Assembly: GCA_041609895.1 (NCBI GenBank)
Contig: JBFIPX010000091.1
Coordinates: 1-12,307 of the forward strand
Reading direction: 5' to 3'
DNA length: 12,307 bases
Source: JAHHLP01 sp041609895
Lineage (GTDB): Bacteria > Bacteroidota > Rhodothermia > Rhodothermales > JABDKH01
The notes beneath the pieces were generated by a model. That model made no database searches. It was not told the DNA's origin and saw only the letters and a list, made by a program, of their open reading frames with translations. Within the stretch, counting starts at the first letter, position 1. Every line of letters starts with the position of its first letter. Positions 7,533-12,307 of this stretch are shown in pieces. The position numbers and the translations under genes are program-made.

Positions 7533-7541
7533 TGTGGATAA
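7533..7541 (-). other. DnaA box, perfect
   Basis: The plus-strand TGTGGATAA is the exact inverse complement of TTATCCACA, the high-affinity DnaA box. It has the same orientation as the box at 7495-7503, 29 bases further on. Confidence 0.8.
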
Positions 7542-7627
7542 CGATTAACATGTTGGTCACAACTCTCTCGTGGCACTTGAAGATCACAATCGGTACTTCT
7601 ACAGTGGCTCGCAGGTATCGAGGGAAA

Positions 7628-7636
7628 GTATTCACA
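7628..7636 (+). other. DnaA box, one mismatch
   Basis: GTATTCACA against TTATNCACA; only the first base differs. It faces the opposite way to the two boxes near the AT-rich block. Confidence 0.5.
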
Positions 7637-7647
7637 TACCAACAAAA

Positions 7648-7656
7648 TTATCCCCA
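7648..7656 (+). other. DnaA box, one mismatch
   Basis: TTATCCCCA against TTATNCACA, with C in place of A at position 7. It starts 20 bases after the preceding plus-strand box. Confidence 0.5.
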
Positions 7657-7722
7657 CTCAAAACGATGCTCTTCTTCCTGGTTGCGAACGGTGTCGGCGG
7701 GTGTTGATTAACGTCTTAGCTG

Positions 7723-7751
7723 GTGTTGGTAAGCGCCCCAATTCCCAACAC
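7723..7751. repeat. 7-bp inverted repeat inside the origin region
   Basis: The arms GTGTTGG (7723-7729) and CCAACAC (7745-7751) are exact inverse complements separated by 15 bases. A further GTGTTG stands at 7701-7706. It may bind a protein or form a stem-loop; no role can be assigned. Confidence 0.35.
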
Positions 7752-7787
7752 TGCTGACATTCGAAGCCGTGCACAGATACCCACACC

Positions 7788-7836
7788 GTTTTCCACACTT
7801 GTACCAACAGGGATGCCAACGTCGTGTCGGGAAAAC
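7788..7836 (-). terminator. Long-loop hairpin downstream of pgi, containing a DnaA-like box
   Basis: The arms GTTTTCC (7788-7794) and GGAAAAC (7830-7836) pair exactly. ACAC (7795-7798) and GTGT (7824-7827) can add four pairs across a two-base bulge, with a 25-base loop. It begins one base beyond the pgi stop and could mark the transcript end, but there is no T-run. The left arm overlaps the one-mismatch DnaA box TTTTCCACA (7789-7797). Confidence 0.35.
7789..7797 (+). other. DnaA box, one mismatch
   Basis: TTTTCCACA against TTATNCACA; T replaces A at position 3. It is the outermost box, about 40 bases from the pgi stop. Confidence 0.4.
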
Positions 7837-7837
7837 T

Positions 7838-9106
7838 TTACTTCCCAAGAAGCTGATACATCGCTGATTTGTATGCCTCTACGCCGGGCTGATCGAATGG
7901 ATTGACGTCGAGAAGGTATCCACCAACGGCGACGGCATGCTCAAAGAAATAGATCAGTGACCCCAGCTCGGACGCCGTGGCCCGCTCGATAGAAATCGTC
8001 AGGTTTGGAACACCCCCCTCGGCGTGGGCGCGCGCCGTACCCTCAAACGCTTTCTGGTTGACGTGTGAAACGGGTTTGCCCGTCAGATACTCGAGTCCGT
8101 CTTCCGGACCCGCGACTGCGGGAATATTCAGGCCCGCCTCCGGCTTCCTTTCGACGAGAAAAGTCTCAAATACATTACGACGGCCGTCCTGCATGTATTG
8201 ACCCAATGAGTGCAGGTCTGTCGTGTACTGCACCGAGGCAGGGAAAAGCCCCTGGCCGTCTTTGCCTTCGCTCTCCCCAAAGAGCTGCTGCCACCAGGAC
8301 GCGACGGCGGAAAGCCGCGGTTCAAACACGGCCAACACCTCCGTGGTGAAGCCGTCCTCGTGTAGCAGATAACGAATAGCCGCATACGCGAGTGCCGGGT
8401 TGTCCACTACGCTCGTCAGCCGCTTTGCCGCCTCGGCCGCCCCGTAGAAAAGCTCCTGGACGTCAACGCCGGCCGCACTGATCGGCAACAGCCCCACGGG
8501 CGTAAGCACGGAGAAGCGACCACCGACGTCGTCCGGAATCACGTACTTACGATAGCCGTGCGCATCGCGCAGCTCGTTAAGCTTACCTTTCGTTGCATCG
8601 GTGGTCACGATGATGCGATCGGCGGCATCGTCGAAACGCTCGGACATCCAGTATCGCAGCACCCGAAAAGCAATCGCCGGCTCAAGCGTGGTTCCGCTCT
8701 TCGAGATCACGTTAATGTAGACCGATTTCCCGTCGAGGTAGCCTAGCAGCTGTTTCAGATAGGCTCCGCTCAGGTGATGCCCGGCGAAGAGAATCTCGGG
8801 CCCCTCTTCAGTCGGAAAGAACGGGGTCAAAGCCTCAATGACTGCGCGCGCGCCGAGATATGAACCACCGATGCCGACGCACACGAGGACATCCGCATCT
8901 GCTCGAATCCTCGTTGCAGTTGCGATGATGTCTTCGATTAGCGCGTCGTTTGGGTCCAGGACAAGATCCCGCCATCCCAGAAATTCGCTTCCGGGACCGG
9001 TCTTTTTCAGGACCGCGTCGTGCGCTGTCTCGACGAGACCACGGATCGACTCCAGCCGATCGCTGGAAACAAATGGCCGGGTGTTTTCAGTGTTCAGTTG
9101 AAGCAT
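7838..9106 (-). CDS. pgi: Glucose-6-phosphate isomerase (short, Bacillus-type)
   Basis: A 422-residue enzyme that interconverts glucose 6-phosphate and fructose 6-phosphate in glycolysis and gluconeogenesis (EC 5.3.1.9). Visible signatures are GIGGSYLG (78-85), the phosphate-binding SKSGTT (135-140) and the family pattern DVGGRFSVLTPVGLLP (193-208). Also present are the glutamate in GESEGKDGQG (277-286), His299 in DLHSLGQY, and the C-terminal LLDVNPFDQPGVEAYKSAMYQ with Lys413. It is the compact form (B. subtilis enzyme about 450 residues), not the 550-residue proteobacterial/eukaryotic form. All catalytic regions are present. The start ATG at 9106 gives a normal N-terminus, though no strong ribosome site is seen. 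The gene is transcribed toward the probable origin, so it would be replicated head-on if forks leave there. Confidence 0.97.
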   Translation of the reverse strand: MLQLNTENTRPFVSSDRLESIRGLVETAHDAVLKKTGPGSEFLGWRDLVLDPNDALIEDIIATATRIRADADVLVCVGIGGSYLGARAVIEALTPFFPTEEGPEILFAGHHLSGAYLKQLLGYLDGKSVYINVISKSGTTLEPAIAFRVLRYWMSERFDDAADRIIVTTDATKGKLNELRDAHGYRKYVIPDDVGGRFSVLTPVGLLPISAAGVDVQELFYGAAEAAKRLTSVVDNPALAYAAIRYLLHEDGFTTEVLAVFEPRLSAVASWWQQLFGESEGKDGQGLFPASVQYTTDLHSLGQYMQDGRRNVFETFLVERKPEAGLNIPAVAGPEDGLEYLTGKPVSHVNQKAFEGTARAHAEGGVPNLTISIERATASELGSLIYFFEHAVAVGGYLLDVNPFDQPGVEAYKSAMYQLLGK

Positions 9107-9289
9107 GGTGCGGAAGATCGCTTTGGAAAAATCGAGTCAACATGAGTTTTTGGAGAACCCGGTACCCGCGTATCGGTATATGGAGCGGATTTCCCACCCA
9201 CATTTGCGGCTTTACGATTCTCTGCGACCGACGATCCCTGATGTAGACGCGTGTCTCATCCTGGTGCGGAGATACCTGAAGATCGCAAA

Positions 9290-9550
9290 ATGATCCATGT
9301 CGTCATGAGCAAACTCGACGAACAAACGCTCACAGCCTACCTCACCAATCGCCTTTCGCCATCCGAGCGAGCCGATGTCACCGCTGCGTTACTCGAAGAC
9401 CCTGACGCGCGGGAGCTACTGAAGATGGCTGTGCAAGCGCTCGGAGCCGCTGATCGCCCCCCGATTCCGGCGGCTATTGCGAAGGACGCGGACGAACGCG
9501 TGAGTCGCCGACCGACCGCGTCCGACGGAGCGGAGAAGCCGGGCAACTGA
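9290..9550 (+). CDS. Small anti-sigma-like helical protein (hypothetical)
   Basis: About 86 residues from ATG 9290 (GAAG stands 8 bases upstream). Alternative starts are ATG 9305 and GTG 9251. The segment LDEQTLTAYLTNRLSPSERADVTAALLEDPDARELLKMA has the shape of the N-terminal helices of anti-sigma factors (a 'YLxGxLSPxERxxVEAHLxxDPxxRxLL' pattern). However, the His/Cys zinc ligands of the zf-HC2 family are absent, and no membrane segment or sensor domain follows. The tail (about 50-86) is rich in P, A, E and R and looks disordered. It lies 36 bases upstream of the Nudix gene on the same strand, so an operon is likely. No sigma factor gene is in the window. The reading frame being real is moderately sure; the function is a guess from pattern. 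Confidence 0.6.
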   Translation: MIHVVMSKLDEQTLTAYLTNRLSPSERADVTAALLEDPDARELLKMAVQALGAADRPPIPAAIAKDADERVSRRPTASDGAEKPGN

Positions 9551-9586
9551 TTGTAGCGAGGGACGCGAGGGCAGCGCGCTGCAGCC

Positions 9587-10261
9587 ATGCTTCTATTCAT
9601 CTGCGCACGCGGATCCGCCTACGCGGACATTGCAAAGTACGGCCTGCGGCAGTCCGGTATGGGGCATCGGCTCAGTCGGAATTTCGAGGCGGCCCAGAAG
9701 GCATGTGACGGACGAATCCTGGTAATCGAGTTGTCCAAGGTCGAGGAGCGCCACATGGGTCGGGAGGAAGTCGTGATCGTTCCCGCAGTTCCGCTGACGT
9801 CCTTCCGCAACGTCAATCCCTATGCGCCGGTCGAGAGAATAGGCGCCGGGGGCGGACTCGTCGTCAGAGAAGGAGACAATGGGCTGCAGGTGTTGCTGAT
9901 CCATCGGCGCGGGGTCTGGGATCTTCCGAAAGGCAAACTCGACCCAGGCGAAACGGTCGAACAATGCGCCCGGCGCGAGGTCGTGGAGGAGCTGGGCTTG
10001 AAGGTCACGGACGTTGAAGTTGTGTGTCCGGTTGGGCGCACCGTTCATGGCTACCGCGAGGACAGCAAGTACATGTTGAAGAGGACGCACTGGTTCCTGA
10101 TGCGAACGTCATCATCGGCGTTTCAGCCCCAGGTCGAAGAGGATATCGATGCAGTCAAATGGGTCACGTGGAGCGAGGCACAGAGAACTGTCGGATTTGA
10201 CACGCTGCGCGACTTACTCAAGGCCGCGAAGCCCATAGCAACCGAGAATATCAAGCAGTGA
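9587..10261 (+). CDS. Nudix hydrolase with an extra N-terminal domain
   Basis: A 224-residue protein. The C-terminal part (about 83-215) is a Nudix domain with an intact Nudix box G116-x5-E122-x7-R130-E131-VV-E134-E135-LGL, so it should bind Mg2+ and cleave a nucleoside diphosphate linked to another group. The surrounding GVWDLPKGKLDPGET is typical of MutT/Ap4A-hydrolase-like members; the substrate is not predictable. The first about 80 residues are not part of the Nudix fold. They read as a small alpha/beta domain (IAKYGLRQSGMGHRLSRNFEAAQKA, then a buried strand ILVIEL, then VPLTSFRNVNPY). The order 'GL ... LS ... A ... hydrophobic strand ... P-F' loosely recalls ADP-ribosyl/2'-phosphotransferase-like domains, but this is unproven. 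Its stop overlaps the next start by the four bases GTGA, which suggests translational coupling. Confidence 0.9.
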   Translation: MLLFICARGSAYADIAKYGLRQSGMGHRLSRNFEAAQKACDGRILVIELSKVEERHMGREEVVIVPAVPLTSFRNVNPYAPVERIGAGGGLVVREGDNGLQVLLIHRRGVWDLPKGKLDPGETVEQCARREVVEELGLKVTDVEVVCPVGRTVHGYREDSKYMLKRTHWFLMRTSSSAFQPQVEEDIDAVKWVTWSEAQRTVGFDTLRDLLKAAKPIATENIKQ

Positions 10262-11472
10262 GGCCCGCAGCATCTTCTCGCCGCGCGTTGAAGCCGGCGC
10301 ATCGTATCTTCCGATCACCCACACGCAGAATCAGAGTTCTCCCATTGCATCCGATTCTTTGCAACTACTACGTCACGTACCGCTGTAATGCGAAGTGCGG
10401 GTTTTGTGACATCTGGGAGCAACCCTCGCCGATGATTTCGCTTGAGGATGCGGAGCGCAATCTCGACGACCTTCAACGACTGGGAATCCGCATCGTCGAC
10501 TTCACTGGCGGTGAGCCGCTTCTACACACCGGACTTGCCGATCTCCTTGAAATGGCAAAGTCACGAGGTTTCCTCACGACCGTGACGACGAACGGGTTGC
10601 TGTATCCAAAACGCGCCGCGGCGCTTCGAGGAAAGATCGACTTGCTGCACTTCTCTATTGACTCGTCGGATCCCTGCGAGCACGACCGGTCGCGCGGCGT
10701 GCGGTGCTTCGACAAACTGATGGAGTCCATCGAGACCGCAGTCTCGATCGGCGAATCGCCGGACCTGCTGTTCACGGTTACAAACGAGAACTATCGCCAT
10801 CTCGAGAAGATCTACTTCGAGCTGGCGCTTCCTAACAAACTCGTCCTCATCCTGAATCCTCTCTTCGAGTATCACTCGCTGGGAGGTGAGCTGTCGGATG
10901 CGGTTATGGAGTTGATGCTCGCTTATGGGCGCAAGCCGTACGTCTATCTCAATCCGGCCTTCATGACGCTGCGACGGAAAGGGGGTAACGACCCCGACGA
11001 GCCGCTATGCAAGGCTGTTTCTACATGCGTTGTGATCTCGCCGTTCAACGAGCTCGTTCTGCCTTGCTATCACTATGGGTTGGAGAAGATACCGATTCAG
11101 GGGCGCCTGCAGGAACTGTGGACGTCAGACCGGGTGGAGTGGCATCGTCAGATGGAGGGCCGGCACGAGGCGTGCCGCGGATGCACGATAAACTGCTACT
11201 TCGAGCCCAGCTTCGCTACATCCCCAGCGACGTCCTACTTTTGGGAGAGCATTCCGTCCAAGGCGAGATATTCGTGGACGAAGTTCGTTGTGCAGCGCCT
11301 GCGGTCGAAGCTCGGTACGCGACAAGCCGTCTTGCCCGCGTGGTCGCGGTCGGGGGAGAGCGATGCAGATGGTAATGCCGTGCCGCTGAATCACTCGATC
11401 GCAACACACGGAGACGGGGCGCCGGATCTGGTTTCACTGCCGGTGTTGCACGCCCCCGAAGAGCGGCAGTAA
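10258..11472 (+). CDS. Radical SAM protein with a SPASM/twitch-like C-terminal region
   Basis: A 404-residue protein starting at GTG 10258, which overlaps the Nudix stop (GTGA). The radical SAM cluster motif C43-x3-C47-x2-C50 and the SAM-binding GGEP (84-87) are intact, followed by the expected TIM-barrel-like pattern to about residue 230. A second cysteine set follows: C251, C257, C270, C306, C309 and C313. It resembles a SPASM or twitch domain that binds auxiliary Fe-S clusters, as in peptide- and cofactor-modifying enzymes, though the spacing is not the full canonical SPASM pattern. About 85 residues at the end have no cysteines and look partly disordered. No small precursor-peptide gene is evident beside it. 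The neighbouring Nudix gene hints at a nucleotide-linked substrate. The family's exact reaction is unknown to me. Confidence 0.92.
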   Translation: MRPAASSRRALKPAHRIFRSPTRRIRVLPLHPILCNYYVTYRCNAKCGFCDIWEQPSPMISLEDAERNLDDLQRLGIRIVDFTGGEPLLHTGLADLLEMAKSRGFLTTVTTNGLLYPKRAAALRGKIDLLHFSIDSSDPCEHDRSRGVRCFDKLMESIETAVSIGESPDLLFTVTNENYRHLEKIYFELALPNKLVLILNPLFEYHSLGGELSDAVMELMLAYGRKPYVYLNPAFMTLRRKGGNDPDEPLCKAVSTCVVISPFNELVLPCYHYGLEKIPIQGRLQELWTSDRVEWHRQMEGRHEACRGCTINCYFEPSFATSPATSYFWESIPSKARYSWTKFVVQRLRSKLGTRQAVLPAWSRSGESDADGNAVPLNHSIATHGDGAPDLVSLPVLHAPEERQ

Positions 11473-11487
11473 TCACGGTTGGCCGAA

Positions 11488-11521
11488 GGGCGGATCATCC
11501 TGAAGCCAGGTTCAGCCGCCC
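11488..11521. terminator. Interrupted hairpin between convergent genes
   Basis: The outer arms GGGCGG (11488-11493) and CCGCCC (11516-11521) and the inner arms CTGAA (11500-11504) and TTCAG (11511-11515) all pair exactly, with a six-base bulge on the left side and a six-base loop. It starts 15 bases after the radical SAM stop and lies about 50 bases from the FadL-like gene's stop on the other strand. No T-run is present, so this is a modest terminator candidate. Confidence 0.35.
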
Positions 11522-11569
11522 CTCGTCGACGCACAAAGCCTTCTTGTCCCGGTTAAGGAGCGAGCCCGG

Positions 11570-12307
11570 TTACAGGGCTATGCTGGCTCCTGCGATAACG
11601 GTGAGTGTTGAGAGTGTGTTCTTGACCGTTGTGTTAGGGATGGGTCCCTGCGGCGAATACCACGGACCTTCGCCGTCATTCTCGAGACCGTACTGCAGAG
11701 CCGCATTGATACGCACGCCGTCGGAGACCTCGAATCCGACGCCTCCCGCCACGCGGTGCTGGATCAGCGCATTTGCCGGAGTATTGAAGAAAGCCAATTC
11801 GTCCCGTAGCGGATTCTCGTTGTAGGAGTAGCCGATGCGCACCGGGACTCCCTCTGCGACCTCGTACTCGACGCCGAGTGCGGCGATGAGGATGCTCTTC
11901 CAGCCAAACCCGGCCACGGCAAACGTCGCCGGATCGAAACCACTCTCTTTGAATCCGTCGGCATTCTCGAAATCGACGTACCTCAGATCGGCAGCTATCA
12001 TCAGCCGGTCCATATCCGAATAGGCGACACCGGCCGAAACGATCATCGGATAGTCCAGATTAAATGCGAACTCCGCTCCCGGATTAATGCCCTCCGAAGT
12101 GAACTCGAAATCATTGAACCACTGCGGGCTCTTGAAGGAGATGCCGCCACTTAGCCCATTCGAGCTCATTGCATGCAGTCCGACTTGAAACCCGAAGCCG
12201 ACAGCTCCCTCTTGTGGTCCGTCGGGGTAGAGGCCTGTACTTGGGTCAGGTGGGGCGGCCGGGAAGGGGGTCACCTTAAGCAGTGCGTAGTTGATCGTCG
12301 GGGCGAA
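11570..12307 (-). CDS. FadL/OmpP1-family outer-membrane transporter, C-terminal part (runs off the window)
   Basis: The frame stays open to the window edge, giving about 245 residues of the C-terminal part; the N-terminus and signal peptide lie outside. The sequence is a run of amphipathic beta-strands with the repeating features of FadL/TodX/OmpP1 barrels: a glycine-rich GFGFQVGLH, the LSGGISFKSPQWF strand pair, a strand pattern like PMIVSAGVAYSDMDRLMIAADLRYVDFEN, then VPVRIGYSYNENPL and a C-terminal strand set. Such proteins carry long-chain fatty acids or other hydrophobic molecules across the outer membrane. It ends in VIAGASIAL rather than the common terminal aromatic. An internal GTG at 12274 is not the true start, because the frame continues upstream without a stop. 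Its 3' end faces the radical SAM gene. Confidence 0.85.
   Translation of the reverse strand, partial: FAPTINYALLKVTPFPAAPPDPSTGLYPDGPQEGAVGFGFQVGLHAMSSNGLSGGISFKSPQWFNDFEFTSEGINPGAEFAFNLDYPMIVSAGVAYSDMDRLMIAADLRYVDFENADGFKESGFDPATFAVAGFGWKSILIAALGVEYEVAEGVPVRIGYSYNENPLRDELAFFNTPANALIQHRVAGGVGFEVSDGVRINAALQYGLENDGEGPWYSPQGPIPNTTVKNTLSTLTVIAGASIAL

Larger units (their letters stand above)
7431..7800. other. oriC: Probable chromosomal replication origin (oriC)
   Basis: The gap 7319-7837 holds no credible gene and has the parts of a bacterial oriC in functional order. An AT-rich block (7431-7480, about 20% G+C by hand count) is followed by DnaA-trio-like triplets (7467-7481) and a G-rich spacer. 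A near-consensus DnaA box (7495-7503) and a perfect DnaA box (7533-7541) follow, both on the minus strand. Three more one-mismatch boxes on the plus strand stand at 7628-7636, 7648-7656 and 7789-7797. Weaker two-mismatch matches occur at 7509-7517 and 7777-7785. Genes on both sides mostly point away from it. dnaA is not adjacent within the window, which is common outside Firmicutes and Actinobacteria. Alternatives are a DnaA-titrating cluster or a DnaA-regulated promoter region, but these would not explain the trio/AT-rich arrangement. Confidence 0.8.

Noticed and set aside
7460..7711. Two short frames (7460-7657 minus, 7496-7711 plus) in the gap before pgi
   Set aside because: They run through the DnaA boxes, have no ribosome site, and their compositions are not protein-like; the region is better read as oriC.
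7319..7837. Possible riboswitch or small RNA in the gene-free gap
   Set aside because: No conserved riboswitch core or sRNA hairpin plus T-run is visible; the DnaA boxes and AT-rich block explain the gap better.
9105..9293. 62-residue plus-strand frame just upstream of the anti-sigma-like gene
   Set aside because: No ribosome site, no domain, and it begins in the pgi start region; likely random.
10258..11472. Radical SAM protein as part of a classical RiPP cluster
   Set aside because: No precursor peptide, protease or exporter gene is evident in the flanking 2 kb, so a RiPP label is not supported.

Overview
The window looks like a piece of a Gram-negative bacterial chromosome of moderately high G+C. 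It encodes two outer-membrane-type beta-barrel proteins (one of the FadL/OmpP1 kind), a lipoprotein with a lipobox, and a set of housekeeping genes. One promoter-like site fits the -33/-7 pattern known from Bacteroidota, so a Bacteroidota/Rhodothermota-type marine or soil bacterium is my best guess. That placement is inference; no rRNA or other strong taxonomic marker is present. I see no phage, transposon, CRISPR array or tRNA.

Layout. Left part (1-3792): a truncated lipoprotein and ychF on the minus strand, a small outer-membrane protein on plus, a PAS-only protein on minus, then a minus-strand pair nusB and a PPP-type phosphatase. Middle (4052-7318): a full-length comEC DNA-uptake channel on plus, overlapping tail-to-tail by six bases with a double-domain universal stress protein on minus. 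Then comes a gene-free stretch of about 520 bp (7319-7837). Right part (7838-12307): pgi on minus, a plus-strand set of a small anti-sigma-like protein, a Nudix hydrolase with an extra N-terminal domain and a radical SAM/SPASM-like protein, and finally the 3' part of a FadL-family porin on minus.

The most notable content is the gene-free stretch between the stress-protein gene and pgi. It has the parts of a chromosomal replication origin in the expected order: an AT-rich block (about 20% G+C over 50 bp), a run of DnaA-trio-like triplets, a short G-rich spacer, a near-consensus DnaA box, a perfect DnaA box, and three further one-mismatch boxes. The trio segment read on the minus strand closely resembles the B. 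subtilis unwinding element as I remember it. Genes left of it are mostly on minus (6 of 8) and genes right of it mostly on plus (3 of 5), as expected if forks leave from here. dnaA itself is not in the window.

The genes mostly serve separate core functions: ribosome-associated GTPase, transcription antitermination, glycolysis, DNA uptake and stress response. The only set suggesting a shared, less understood job is the Nudix/radical SAM pair, whose coding regions overlap by the four bases GTGA, probably preceded in the same operon by the small anti-sigma-like protein.
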